Shown here: positions 53,021 to 62,694 of the stretch, in pieces
Layout: each line of letters begins with the position of its first letter
Position numbering within the stretch: position 1 is the stretch's first letter
Source of the DNA: an uncultured Lachnospiraceae bacterium
GTDB taxonomy: Bacteria > Bacillota > Clostridia > Lachnospirales > Lachnospiraceae
DNA: 64,000 bases
Assembly (NCBI GenBank): GCA_900550235.1
Contig: URRQ01000003.1
Location: 1-64,000, forward strand
Direction of reading: 5' to 3'
Made by a program: the position numbers and the translations under genes
The notes under the pieces: model-generated
Told to the model about the DNA's origin: nothing
The model's input: the letters and a program-made list of their open reading frames with translations, nothing else
Database searches by the model: none

Positions 53021-53866
53021 TTAAAGATAGAGAGAGAACAAGATGCCGCAAAGAGTATCCATTCCCGATGAATGTCCGATTTCATGGAAAACGGAGGAAA
53101 TGTAAGTGGGATTAGGAACTTCCGTAAGAGAATTGACTGCTGTGCTGAATTTGCCTTCCAAAGCGCAAAGTAAAAAAGCACGGCTAATGTCATTGGTATT
53201 TGTTAAGGAATCTCGGATTGTTTTCTTTAGTATTTCGGCAAAGTGTGAGTCCGATTTTCCTGTAAGAATTAATCCGGCAAGCATTCCACATAGGAAATCA
53301 TCTCCTGAAGGAGTCAGACCGGTTCCAAGCCCGATCAATCTGGCGAGAAAAACGGAAGAAGATGCATCGTTTCCATTTTGGATGCAATGATAAGCCTGTG
53401 ACAAATAATTACGCGCGCCTTCTAATAATAAGGAAGGAAGTTCGATAGAACGATCGCGGTAATTGCGGTAAAGTACATCAAATCCTCCGGTGCGTGAGGA
53501 AGAGAGAACTGTTTCTACATTTTTCTTCAAAACTTTCATGTCGAGTGGGCTTAAAATTTTATTTAATTCGCATGGAAATACTTCGGCAGAGTCATAATAA
53601 AAGACAGAGGAGCCGATGATTACAGAAGTGTCGGTGATTTCGACAGGCATGTTCGTGTCAACGTCAAGTTCTTCCATAGTTTTTTCATCCAGGTTGGATA
53701 AAAGGCTGATAGGTGATAAAGGTGAATGACAGGATTGTAAAGCGAGTAATGAGCCATCTATATTCATGTTGATTGTTTTGCGGTAAACGGAATGAATAAC
53801 TCCGTTCTGTTTATTTTTTAATAATTGCAATACCAGATCTGACAATTGCATAATTCTGTAAGTCAT
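53021..53866 (-). CDS. allH: DUF2877 protein, AllH-like subunit of oxamate carbamoyltransferase
   Basis: 281-residue protein with the DUF2877 hallmark GLGTGLTPSGDDFLCGMLAG at about residue 195. E. coli AllH (YlbF) carries this domain and, with AllF (FdrA) and AllG, forms the oxamate carbamoyltransferase that releases carbamoyl phosphate. The presence of FdrA at 62695 supports this role. Start 53866 with AGGAGG. It is on the opposite strand to the rest of the island, divergent from the first allantoinase. The symbol is by family and context. Confidence 0.78.
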   Translation of the reverse strand: MTYRIMQLSDLVLQLLKNKQNGVIHSVYRKTINMNIDGSLLALQSCHSPLSPISLLSNLDEKTMEELDVDTNMPVEITDTSVIIGSSVFYYDSAEVFPCELNKILSPLDMKVLKKNVETVLSSSRTGGFDVLYRNYRDRSIELPSLLLEGARNYLSQAYHCIQNGNDASSSVFLARLIGLGTGLTPSGDDFLCGMLAGLILTGKSDSHFAEILKKTIRDSLTNTNDISRAFLLCALEGKFSTAVNSLTEVPNPTYISSVFHEIGHSSGMDTLCGILFSLYL

Positions 53867-53962
53867 AATGTACCTCCTGAAGGAATTTCTGATTTTGGTA
53901 CATATTATGGTAACAGAAAATAAAGAAAACCGCAACATAAGACGAAAAGGAGGAAAAGAGTT

Positions 53963-55366
53963 ATGTATGATTTATTGATTAAGAATGGAAAGCTGGTAAC
54001 ACCGGATCGTATTTATGAGGCAACAGTAGCGATCAATGACGGAAAATATGCAGCATTCCTTGCCCCAGGGGCAGAAGTGGAAGCAAAAGAAGTAATTGAT
54101 GCAAAAGGAAACTACGTGTTCCCTGGTATCATTGATTGCCATGCACACTTAAACGAACCGGGATTTGAGTATCGAGAAGATTTTGAGACAGGATCTCGTG
54201 CTGCAGCAGTTGCAGGATGTACAACATTGATTGATATGCCTCTTAATAATGATCCTTCTTTGATGAACAAAGAGATTTTTGATCTGAAAATGGGAAAAAT
54301 CAGCAAACACTCTGTTGTAGATTATGCATTGTGGGGAGGTATTGTTGGTGATTATGACGATCAACCGGGTTCTGTAAAAAATAATATGAATGACCTTGTA
54401 GACCTTCACAATTGTGGAGTTGCAGCATTCAAAGGTTTTACTTGTCCTAATGGAGATCTTTTCCCGACAGTAAATATGGGAAATGTTCGTAAAGCGTTAG
54501 AAATCTTAAAACCATATAATGCCCTTTGCGGATTCCATTGTGAAGAGTGGGGACAGGTTTATGAGATGGAGAAAGAAGCGAAAGCAAAAGAAGGACGCAC
54601 AAACGAAGAGAAAATTCGTGACTTCCTTGATTCTCATGATGTATGGACAGAATACGTTGCTACAAAGAACGTAATTGATATGGCTCGTGCAACAGGAGGA
54701 AGAGTACACATCTGTCACGTTAGCCATCCGATGGTTGCTCAGGTGGTAAAAGATGCGATTCACGAAGGACTTCCTATTACAGCAGAAACATGTCCACATT
54801 ACCTTGGTTTTACAGAAGATTTTGTATTCGAAAAAGGCGCACCTGCAAAATGTACACCTCCAATGAGAAAGAAAGAAGACATGGAGAAACTTTGGGATTA
54901 CGTGCTTGACGGAACATTATCTTGTGTTGGTAGCGACCATTCACCTGCAGCAGACGAAGAAAAAGATAATGCAACAAAAGATATTTGGCATGCATGGGGC
55001 GGATTAAACGCAATTCAGTTCTTCCTTCCTATGATGTTTGATATGGTTGTTCATAAAAAAGGCTTATGCCCGACATTGATTGCAAAAGTAATGGACTATA
55101 ATCCGGCAAAAGTATTCGGTCTTTATGGACGTAAAGGTGCGTTTGAACTCGGATTTGACGGGGATATTGTAATTCTTGATCCGGAAAAAGCATGGAAATG
55201 TGAACAGGAAAAATTATTGACAAAAGGACATGTGTCTTGCTTTGACGGTTTAGAAGGAAAAGGAGCTCCTGTTTGTACGATCATCAGAGGTAAAGTGGTT
55301 GCTGAAGATGGAATGTACAAAGAAGAAGCAATCGGATTTGGTGAATACATTACACCTGTAAAATAA
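53963..55366 (+). CDS. allB: Allantoinase/dihydropyrimidinase-family amidohydrolase, copy 1
   Basis: Cyclic amidohydrolase opening the hydantoin ring of allantoin to allantoate. All metal residues are seen: HAH in IIDCHAHLNEPGFEYRED, the carbamylated Lys in GVAAFKGFTC, His in GFHCEEWG, His in HICHVSHP and Asp in GSDHSPA. 467 residues. AAGGAGG start. First gene of an allB-permease-allB-permease run. The paralogue at 56776 shares most of these segments, so one copy may prefer another hydantoin. Confidence 0.88.
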   Translation: MYDLLIKNGKLVTPDRIYEATVAINDGKYAAFLAPGAEVEAKEVIDAKGNYVFPGIIDCHAHLNEPGFEYREDFETGSRAAAVAGCTTLIDMPLNNDPSLMNKEIFDLKMGKISKHSVVDYALWGGIVGDYDDQPGSVKNNMNDLVDLHNCGVAAFKGFTCPNGDLFPTVNMGNVRKALEILKPYNALCGFHCEEWGQVYEMEKEAKAKEGRTNEEKIRDFLDSHDVWTEYVATKNVIDMARATGGRVHICHVSHPMVAQVVKDAIHEGLPITAETCPHYLGFTEDFVFEKGAPAKCTPPMRKKEDMEKLWDYVLDGTLSCVGSDHSPAADEEKDNATKDIWHAWGGLNAIQFFLPMMFDMVVHKKGLCPTLIAKVMDYNPAKVFGLYGRKGAFELGFDGDIVILDPEKAWKCEQEKLLTKGHVSCFDGLEGKGAPVCTIIRGKVVAEDGMYKEEAIGFGEYITPVK

Positions 55367-55394
55367 TAGACGATCAGAGAAGTAGGAGAGAGTT

Positions 55395-56756
55395 ATGAGT
55401 GAAGTAAAAAATGATGTAAAAAAAGAAGCCAGCTCGCTGGCGCCGATTCCGGCAAAAGACCGTATTATGGGTTGGGGCTCCAACACAATGTTATGGTTAG
55501 GTGGATGTATTTCCATCGGTACATTGACAATGGGTTCTGCACAGCTTGAAAAAGGGTTGAACTTAATCCAGTTATTTGCAGCCGTATTTCTTGGATCATT
55601 GATTCTTGTAATCGGTATTGCGGCAAATGACCAGTTTAGTTACAAAACAGGTGCTCCATATGCCATTCAGTTGAAGAGTGCATTTGGTACAAAAGGAAGT
55701 ATTGTTCCTGTTATGATTCGAGGATTGCCTGCTATTGTATGGTATGGTTTCCAAACATGGCTTGGAGGAGCAGCTCTGAATAATATTTCTATTGCCTTTT
55801 TTGGTTATGACAATATTTGGTTATTCTTTATCTTATTCCAGCTTGTACAGATTTTCCTTTCTATGAAAGGATTCCAAGGAGCGAAATGGGTTGGAAATAT
55901 TGCCGGAGTTGTAATCTCTATTGCGATGGTCTACTTATTATATATCTGTTTGTCACAGTATGGAGATGTCATCGGAACAAAACTTATGAACAAAGAAGGA
56001 ACATGGGGAATGCCATTTATCGCAGCTGTCATTGCTTTCTTTGGTAACAGTACAACAGTTATGTTAAATGCGGGTGACTATGCTCGTGAAATGAAATCCG
56101 GATATTCTGCAACAAAACGTGGAGCATCTTATTTCCTTGCTATGGTTCCAGCAACAGTATTACTTGGTCTTATTGGTGCGATGGCTTCTACAGCAACAGG
56201 AATCGCAAACCCGATCAATGCGTTTGCTCAGATGGTAGATAACAAGCTTGTTCTTGTTGTAACATTAGGATTTATTATCTTTGCACAGTTATCAACAAAC
56301 CTTGCAAGTAACGTAATTCCACCTGCATATGCATTTATGGATGCGTTTAAGATGAAACATAAAACAGCAGTTATCCTTGTTGGTATTCTTGCAGTTGCAA
56401 CATGCCCTTGGATTTTAACAAATGATAGTTCTGCAGCAGGACTCGATGTTTTCGTAAAAGTTTATACAGCGTTCTTTGGACCGATTTTTGCAGTATTGAT
56501 TACAGACTTCTTTGTTCTTCATAAGAGAACATATACAGAAGAAGCTCTTGCAGATCTTTACAACGACAAGGGAGATCACGCTGGTGTAAACTGGGCAGCA
56601 ATTATTGCCATTGCAGTTGGAGCTGTAATCGGACTTATTAATGTAGATATTTCTTTCTTTACAGCAACAATTCCTACAGGACTTATTTATTACTTCTGCA
56701 TGAAGAATATGAAGTCATGTGCACGTTTTAGAAAAGGAACAACATTAGAAAAATAA
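55395..56756 (+). CDS. NCS1 family allantoin/nucleobase permease, copy 1
   Basis: Twelve-helix nucleobase-cation symporter-1 protein (Mhp1/PucI relative), 453 residues. Family phrases: GLPAIVWYGFQTWLGGAALN, NAGDYAREMKSGYS, AQLSTNLASNVIPPAYAFMD and DSSAAGLDVFVKVYTAFFGP. Position between two allantoinase genes makes allantoin or a related hydantoin the likely cargo. Confidence 0.88.
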   Translation: MSEVKNDVKKEASSLAPIPAKDRIMGWGSNTMLWLGGCISIGTLTMGSAQLEKGLNLIQLFAAVFLGSLILVIGIAANDQFSYKTGAPYAIQLKSAFGTKGSIVPVMIRGLPAIVWYGFQTWLGGAALNNISIAFFGYDNIWLFFILFQLVQIFLSMKGFQGAKWVGNIAGVVISIAMVYLLYICLSQYGDVIGTKLMNKEGTWGMPFIAAVIAFFGNSTTVMLNAGDYAREMKSGYSATKRGASYFLAMVPATVLLGLIGAMASTATGIANPINAFAQMVDNKLVLVVTLGFIIFAQLSTNLASNVIPPAYAFMDAFKMKHKTAVILVGILAVATCPWILTNDSSAAGLDVFVKVYTAFFGPIFAVLITDFFVLHKRTYTEEALADLYNDKGDHAGVNWAAIIAIAVGAVIGLINVDISFFTATIPTGLIYYFCMKNMKSCARFRKGTTLEK

Positions 56757-56775
56757 GAAACAGGAGGATATTCTT

Positions 56776-58149
56776 ATGTTTGATGTGTTAATTAAAAATG
56801 GAAAAATTGTAACAGCAGATGCAATTACGGAAGGGAATATTGCAGTAAGCGATGGAAAGATCGCTGCAATTTTGGAAAAAGGCGTGGAGCCGGAAGCGGC
56901 AAAAGTGATCGATGCGAAAGGGAACTATGTGTTCCCTGGAGCAATTGATACGCATGCACATTTAAATGATCCGGGATTTGAGTGGCGTGAAGATTACGAA
57001 CATGGAACAGCAGCAGCAGCGCTTGGCGGTTATACAACTGTCATTGATATGCCACTTCAGAATGATCCTTGTATGACTAATGCAGAGGCATTTGATTTTA
57101 AAGAAAATAAAGTTTCTCCAAATGCTTACGTAGACTATTGTTTCTGGGGTGGTCTTACAAGCTATAACTTTGGTGATCTGAAAGATTTGGATGAAAAAGG
57201 ATGTGTATCTTTTAAATCATTTATCGGACCGGTTTCTCCGGATTATGAGTCTTTGAATTATGGACAGGCTATGGAAGCTATGGACATCATCAAACAATTT
57301 GGCGGACGTGCAGGTTTCCACTGTGAAGATTACGCAATTATCAAAAATCAGGAAAAGAGAATGAAAGAAGCAGGACGTAATGACTGGAAAGCATTCTTGG
57401 AATCACGCCCAGTAGTTGCTGAAATCGTTGCTACAGACGCGATTATTGAAATTGCAAAAGCAACAGGATGTAAAGCGCATATTTGCCATGTATCTCATCC
57501 GGCAGTGGCGAAGAAGATCAAAGCCGCTCAAGACGAGGGATATGATATTACAGCAGAGACATGTACACATTACCTTACATTTACATGTGATGATGTTATT
57601 GAAAAAGGACCTCTTTACAAATGTGCTCCGATTCTCCAGCCAAAAGAAGCGGTGGAAGAAATGTGGGAATATGTAAAAGCAGGTGTGTTTAGTGGAATTG
57701 CTTCCGACCATTCACCATGTTCTTATGATGAAAAATACAATGAAATTCTTGGAAATAAGATTGAGACGGTATTTGATGTATGGGGTGGCTGCTCGGGAAT
57801 TCAGAGCGGTTTTCAAGCAACATTCAGCGAAGGTGTTGTAAAACGTGGTGTATGCCCGACTGTGATTGCTAATGCAATGTCAGTTCTTCCAGCGAAAGCG
57901 TTTGGCATTTACGGTAAAAAAGGTGATATCAAAGTTGGATTTGATGCAGACTTATTGATCGTAGATCCAGAGAAAGAGTGGGAAATCACAAGCGACTCTC
58001 TTCTTTATGTGAACAAGATTTCTGCATTTGTAGGATTAAAAGGAAAAGGTCTTCCAGTAATGACATTGGTTCGTGGTAATGTGATTGCAGAAGATGGTAA
58101 GATCGTTGCAGAAAAAGGATGTGGAGAACTCGTTAAGAGAATCAAATAA
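56776..58149 (+). CDS. allB: Allantoinase/dihydropyrimidinase-family amidohydrolase, copy 2
   Basis: Paralogue of the product at 53963, 457 residues, with intact metal sites: AIDTHAHLNDPGFEWREDY, GCVSFKSFIGP (Lys), FHCEDYAI, HICHVSHP and ASDHSPCSYDEK. Differences cluster around the substrate pocket (for example ASDHSPCSY against GSDHSPAAD), so the two may differ in substrate or stereochemistry. AGGAGG start; 19 bases after the first permease. Confidence 0.87.
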   Translation: MFDVLIKNGKIVTADAITEGNIAVSDGKIAAILEKGVEPEAAKVIDAKGNYVFPGAIDTHAHLNDPGFEWREDYEHGTAAAALGGYTTVIDMPLQNDPCMTNAEAFDFKENKVSPNAYVDYCFWGGLTSYNFGDLKDLDEKGCVSFKSFIGPVSPDYESLNYGQAMEAMDIIKQFGGRAGFHCEDYAIIKNQEKRMKEAGRNDWKAFLESRPVVAEIVATDAIIEIAKATGCKAHICHVSHPAVAKKIKAAQDEGYDITAETCTHYLTFTCDDVIEKGPLYKCAPILQPKEAVEEMWEYVKAGVFSGIASDHSPCSYDEKYNEILGNKIETVFDVWGGCSGIQSGFQATFSEGVVKRGVCPTVIANAMSVLPAKAFGIYGKKGDIKVGFDADLLIVDPEKEWEITSDSLLYVNKISAFVGLKGKGLPVMTLVRGNVIAEDGKIVAEKGCGELVKRIK

Positions 58150-58188
58150 GACGGATATTACGACAGAAGATGAAAGGAGAAAAAGAGA

Positions 58189-59553
58189 GTGAGTAATATA
58201 GTAGAAAATAAAAATTTGAATCCGGAACTTGCTAAAAATGTTGATCCGGATTTACAGCCAACGAAAAAACGTATCATGGGACCTCTTTCCTATGCGGCAA
58301 GCTTTATGGGAGGATGCGTATCGATTGGTACTTTCTCTATGGGGGCAGGATTGATTGGTGTTCTTACAGTACCTCAGGCAATTATTGCAATGTGTATCGG
58401 ATGTCTTGTAATTGCAGTTGCTCTTGCAATTGTTGGCGAGGCAGGACATATTTACGGAATTCCATTTACAGTACAGCTTCGAAGCAGTTTTGGTACTGCA
58501 GGTGTAAAAATTCCAGGTGTTCTTCGTGGATTGCCGGCGATCGTATGGTTTGGATTCCAGAGCTGGGTAGGTGCAGGCGCTATCAATAGTTGTTGTAAAA
58601 TCTTATTTGGTTTTGATAACCTTCCGGTTGTATATGCGTTATTTACATTACTTCAAGTTGCGCTTGCAATCAAAGGATTTGAAGGAATCAAATGGATGGA
58701 GAATATTTCCTGCGTATTTATTATCGCAATTCTGATCTACATGTTATATGTAGTAAATACACAGTTCTCTTCAGAAATCGGAAATGTATTTTCTGGTATC
58801 AAAGGAACATGGGGAATGCCATTCTGGGCAGCAACAACATCTTTCCTTGGTATTTACTCCACTATGATCATCAATGCATCTGATTATTCAAGAAATGCAA
58901 CAGATGATATTAAACCGGTAAAAGCAACAAGTATTTATACAGTAGCAATTCTTCCTGTAACATTATTTATGGGACTGATCGGTCTTCTTGTTACAGCAGC
59001 AACAGGTAATAGTGATCCTGTAGAAGTATTCTCTACAACAATGAACAGTAAATTCCTTACAGTTGTAACATTACTTTTCATTGCATTTGCACAGGTTACA
59101 ACAAACGTATTGAACAATATTGTACCTCCTGCATACGTACTTATGGAATCTTTCAAGATGAAATGGACACATGCAACAGTTTTAGTTGGTGTTCTTTCTG
59201 CATGTGTAATGCCTTGGAAACTTGTAACAGCTGATTCAGCAGCGGGATTGAACTTGTTTACACAATTCTATTCTGCATTCTTAGGACCGATTTTTGCGGT
59301 AATGGCTGTTGACTTCTTCATTCTTCGTAAGAAGAAATTGAATATCAACGATATGTATGATAAGCAAGGCACATTCAAAGGAATTAACTGGGCTGCAATT
59401 ATTGCTATTTTAGTTGGTTCTGTATGTTCATTATTTATTATGGAATTATCTTGGTACGTAAGCTTAATACCAACAGGACTTGTTTACTACTTCTTAATGA
59501 AAACAATGCCATCATCAAAACCATTCTGTAAAGGAACGATTTTTGAACGATAA
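58189..59553 (+). CDS. NCS1 family allantoin/nucleobase permease, copy 2
   Basis: 454-residue, twelve-helix transporter, paralogue of the 55395 product. Shared segments include GLPAIVWFGFQSWVGAGAIN, INASDYSRNATDD, AQVTTNVLNNIVPPAYVLME and DSAAGLNLFTQFYSAFLGP. Starts at GTG 58189 with AAAGGAG nine bases upstream. It closes the four-gene tandem operon ahead of a terminator. Confidence 0.88.
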   Translation: MSNIVENKNLNPELAKNVDPDLQPTKKRIMGPLSYAASFMGGCVSIGTFSMGAGLIGVLTVPQAIIAMCIGCLVIAVALAIVGEAGHIYGIPFTVQLRSSFGTAGVKIPGVLRGLPAIVWFGFQSWVGAGAINSCCKILFGFDNLPVVYALFTLLQVALAIKGFEGIKWMENISCVFIIAILIYMLYVVNTQFSSEIGNVFSGIKGTWGMPFWAATTSFLGIYSTMIINASDYSRNATDDIKPVKATSIYTVAILPVTLFMGLIGLLVTAATGNSDPVEVFSTTMNSKFLTVVTLLFIAFAQVTTNVLNNIVPPAYVLMESFKMKWTHATVLVGVLSACVMPWKLVTADSAAGLNLFTQFYSAFLGPIFAVMAVDFFILRKKKLNINDMYDKQGTFKGINWAAIIAILVGSVCSLFIMELSWYVSLIPTGLVYYFLMKTMPSSKPFCKGTIFER

Positions 59554-59570
59554 TATTAAGACAGCATAAA

Positions 59571-59612
59571 AACAGAGTGGAATGCATGATCAGCGTTCCA
59601 CTCTGTTTGTTT
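59571..59612. terminator. Bidirectional terminator
   Basis: AACAGAGTGGAA (59571-59582) / TTCCACTCTGTT (59596-59607), 12-bp stem, then TGTTTTT. Confidence 0.88.
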
Positions 59613-59630
59613 TTAAATGTAAAATTGCAA

Positions 59631-60509
59631 TTAAGATTCACGGGCATGACTTACAGAATTACTTGTACATTGCTCTAGAAAAACAATGGATGAATCCAGA
59701 AGAGAACGGGTTGCCGGAATTTCGGTATTGCGATCGAAATCATGTTCGTTGCAAGAAGCAATATACCGCTTAGCATTATATTTACGGCATAACTCCAAAA
59801 ACTCTTCATAAGGAACATCGGTATCCCCCATGCTGTGTGCGCAGAAAAGCGGGCAAGGAAGTTTGTCGCAAGTGCGGAGAGAATAATCTAAAAGGAAGAA
59901 TTTTTCTCGACCTTCATAGATTAAGTCTTTCCAACAGCCGTTTTGTCTAGCGTAGACATAGACGCTGTAGTGAGTTTCCAAGTCTCCGGTTGTGTGAAGT
60001 TCTTCTGGGACTGCTGTAAGGCAAGAAGCAGAGACTGGGGGAAGAGAACAGTAATATTTACTTGGAGTATGAAACCAGTTATTTACAAGAAATCCATATC
60101 CATAGTAAGATAAGATCCCTTTTGGCGGGGCAAGCAGTTCTCCGTGGGCTGCGGCAATCAGACACAGATATGCACCTGCAGAACGTCCCCAAAGAAAATA
60201 TGGAAGGGATAAGTCGGTATATTTTGTGCAGTTTTCCACATAATGATTGATAGAAGAACAGATATCTTCCATGATGAGGGGGAGTTTTGCGGCAGGAGAC
60301 AAAGGGTAATCATAAGATATGATTGCGTATCCTGCCTGTGTCATACGAGTAATATGATAATCCGGAAGATCAGCTTTGTCGCCGTATAACAACCCGCCGC
60401 CATGAAAATAGAGAAGGGCAGCTTTTGGCACACATTCTGTATCAGAATAAATCATAGCCTTTTTTGAATAGTCATTTTGGTTTAGTTCAAGTTCTTTGAT
60501 CTGTAGCAT
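59631..60509 (-). CDS. Alpha/beta hydrolase (HSL-type esterase family)
   Basis: 292-residue cytosolic hydrolase. Oxyanion motif FHGGGL at about residue 35, nucleophile elbow WGRSAGAY at about 108, then Asp in GDTDVP and His in NEHDFD complete the triad. The HGGG motif marks the hormone-sensitive-lipase-like branch. It lies on the minus strand inside the allantoin island with its own AGGAGGT start. No such enzyme belongs to the known allantoin route, so its substrate (perhaps an ester or ureide conjugate) is unknown. Confidence 0.82.
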   Translation of the reverse strand: MLQIKELELNQNDYSKKAMIYSDTECVPKAALLYFHGGGLLYGDKADLPDYHITRMTQAGYAIISYDYPLSPAAKLPLIMEDICSSINHYVENCTKYTDLSLPYFLWGRSAGAYLCLIAAAHGELLAPPKGILSYYGYGFLVNNWFHTPSKYYCSLPPVSASCLTAVPEELHTTGDLETHYSVYVYARQNGCWKDLIYEGREKFFLLDYSLRTCDKLPCPLFCAHSMGDTDVPYEEFLELCRKYNAKRYIASCNEHDFDRNTEIPATRSLLDSSIVFLEQCTSNSVSHARES

Positions 60510-60808
60510 ATGAACCTCCTAGTGTGTGGTAATCCAAGAATTATAACAGAACTTGGATATCTAAAGTAAAATGTGGTTGAAAAGTAATTTGTTTTTTAAC
60601 TATAAGTATTATAGCACGATGATTTAGAAAGGAAAGCAGTTTTCTGGAAAAACTAAAGAAATCACAGAATATACAAAATAAATTATAGTAATTTGTTAAA
60701 AATTACTATTGCAAAAAATGGTTATTGGAGTGATAATAAAGATATAAAATCTGGTTGACCACAAGATAAAAAATTAACAAAATAATTAAGAAAGAGAGGA
60801 ACAAAATC
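60510..60808. promoter_or_regulatory. Divergent control region upstream of allE
   Basis: A 299-base AT-rich gap without a gene. It holds an inverted repeat TAGTAATT-N7-AATTACTA (60686-60708) and a candidate promoter TTGACC (60755-60760), 17-base spacer, CAAAAT (60778-60783) for allE. The repeat is a possible PucR or other regulator site. Confidence 0.5.
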
Positions 60809-61600
60809 ATGAGTTACTTAAACAATCAAGTTGGATACAGAGAGGAATTATTAGAAACGCGTTCAGTCATCAAAAAAGACAATTGGGTACTTCTTGAGCC
60901 GGACGGACTTGTTAAGAATGCAATCCCAGGATATGAGAACTGTGATGTGACAATTCTTGCTTCACCAGCTATGGGAGCTACTTTCGCGGATTACCTTGTA
61001 ACAGTACACGAAGGTGGAAAGAACTTAAGAGGAATCGGCGGAGAAGGTATCGAGACATTATTATATGTACTTTCCGGAAAAGTAACTGTGAAGAATGCAG
61101 ATCAGGAGGCTGAACTTACAGAAGGCGGATATATGTTCTCACCTGCAGGAAATAACATTTGCTTTGAGAATGTAAGCGGTGAGGAAGCAAAATTATTCGT
61201 TTACAGACGTAGATATGATGCGATTGAAGGCTACGCTGCACATACCGTAGTTGCGAATACAAATGATATGGAATGGATTGAGTATGAAGGAATGGACAAC
61301 TGCCATGTAAAAGATTTGCTTCCGGCAGCAGGAGATTTCGGGTTCGATATGAACTTCCATATTTTAAAATTTAAATTAGGTGCTTCTCATGGATATATTG
61401 AGACACACATTCAGGAACACGGAATGTATTTCTTATCAGGAAAAGGAATGTACCGTGTAGATGACGAATGGGTACCGGTGAAAAAAGGCGACTACATGTT
61501 TTTAGATGCATATTGCCCACAGGCATGCTACGGAGTAGGACGTGGAGAAGACTTGGCATACTTATATTCAAAAGACTGCAACAGAGAAGTGCAGTTATAA
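60809..61600 (+). CDS. allE: (S)-ureidoglycine aminohydrolase
   Basis: Bicupin enzyme converting (S)-ureidoglycine to (S)-ureidoglycolate and ammonia. Two cupin folds: ETLLYVLSGKVTV in the N-terminal half and the metal-binding half with HGYIETHIQEHGMYFLSGKG (Glu and His ligands) at about residue 197. The ending DYMFLDAYCPQACYGVGRG is typical. 263 residues, full length. Sets the fate of ureidoglycine after AllC. Confidence 0.92.
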   Translation: MSYLNNQVGYREELLETRSVIKKDNWVLLEPDGLVKNAIPGYENCDVTILASPAMGATFADYLVTVHEGGKNLRGIGGEGIETLLYVLSGKVTVKNADQEAELTEGGYMFSPAGNNICFENVSGEEAKLFVYRRRYDAIEGYAAHTVVANTNDMEWIEYEGMDNCHVKDLLPAAGDFGFDMNFHILKFKLGASHGYIETHIQEHGMYFLSGKGMYRVDDEWVPVKKGDYMFLDAYCPQACYGVGRGEDLAYLYSKDCNREVQL

Positions 61601-61629
61601 GAAAATAAAAAAAGGAAGGTGTTAAAGTT

Positions 61630-62682
61630 ATGAGACTTGCACGTCAAGAATTAAAAGACTTGATGAAAAACAAAATGATGCAGGGGGGCTTATGCGAAGA
61701 GCATGCTGAGCAGACTGCAGAAATTTTGACATGGGCACATGAGAGAGGATATGCTTCTCACGGTGCAGTACGTGTAGAGTATTACACAGAGAGAATTGCA
61801 AAAGGCGGAATCACTCACAATCCTAACATCACATGGAAACAGACAGGTCCATGCTCCGGTATCATGGATGGAGACAACGGTATTGGATATTATGTAGCTA
61901 CAAAGGCAACAGAAAAAGCGATCGAGATCGCAAAAGAGAACGGTGTTGCTGTAGTAGGTATGGCTAACGTTTCGCATACAGGTTCTATCGGATACTACAC
62001 AGAAATGTGTGCGAAAGAAGGACTTCTTGCAATCACATTCTGCCAGTCAGATCCAATGGCAGTACCATATGGCGGAACAGAACCATATTATGGAACAAAT
62101 CCAATTTCTTTTGCAGCTCCGACAGCAGATGACAGAATCGTAGTATTTGATATGGCTACAACAGTACAGGCTTGGGGTAAAATCCTTGATAAGAGATCTC
62201 AGGGAGCAGAAATCCCATCTGATTGGGCTGTAGATGAAGAAGGTATGCCTGTTACAGATCCTCACAAAGTAAATGCTCTTGTACCAATCGCTGGTGCAAA
62301 AGGATATGGACTTATGATGATGGTTGACGTATTCTCAGGAATTCTTCTTGGAGTTCCATTTGGAAAACATGTAAGCTCTATGTACCACGATTGTTCAAAA
62401 GGCCGTGAACTTGGACAGATGATCATTGTTATGGATCCGGAGAAATTCTGTGGTGCAGAACAGTTTATGAAGAATATGTCCCAGTCATGCGATGAGCTTG
62501 GCGAAATGAAAGCAGCTCCTGGATTTGGTAAAGTATACTATCCGGGTGAAAGAGCTGTGATGAGAAGAGACAAAGCTTACGCAGAAGGTGGAATTGAAGT
62601 TGTAGATGAATTGGTAGAATATTTGAAGAGTGATGATTTACATTACAACAGATACGACCATAAAAACAGATTTGCCGATTAA
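61630..62682 (+). CDS. allD: Ureidoglycolate dehydrogenase (NAD+)
   Basis: Malate/L-lactate dehydrogenase-like (type 2) enzyme oxidising (S)-ureidoglycolate to oxalurate. Visible: HERGYASHGAVRVEYY (catalytic His region), NVSHTGSIGYYTEMC, GGTEPYYGTNPISFAAPT and AKGYGLMMMVDVFSGIL. 350 residues. Its oxalurate product feeds the FdrA/AllG/AllH transcarbamylase. AAGGAAGG start, 30 bases after allE; fdrA follows after 12 bases. Confidence 0.92.
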   Translation: MRLARQELKDLMKNKMMQGGLCEEHAEQTAEILTWAHERGYASHGAVRVEYYTERIAKGGITHNPNITWKQTGPCSGIMDGDNGIGYYVATKATEKAIEIAKENGVAVVGMANVSHTGSIGYYTEMCAKEGLLAITFCQSDPMAVPYGGTEPYYGTNPISFAAPTADDRIVVFDMATTVQAWGKILDKRSQGAEIPSDWAVDEEGMPVTDPHKVNALVPIAGAKGYGLMMMVDVFSGILLGVPFGKHVSSMYHDCSKGRELGQMIIVMDPEKFCGAEQFMKNMSQSCDELGEMKAAPGFGKVYYPGERAVMRRDKAYAEGGIEVVDELVEYLKSDDLHYNRYDHKNRFAD

Positions 62683-62694
62683 GGAGAACAAGAT

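Noticed and set aside
48581..58149. Creatinine/N-methylhydantoin pathway
   Set aside because: DAO-flavoprotein, carbamoylase and hydantoinases could fit, but no creatinine deaminase or ATP-dependent hydantoinase is present and AllE/AllD/FdrA argue against it; kept only as an alternative for the flavoprotein.
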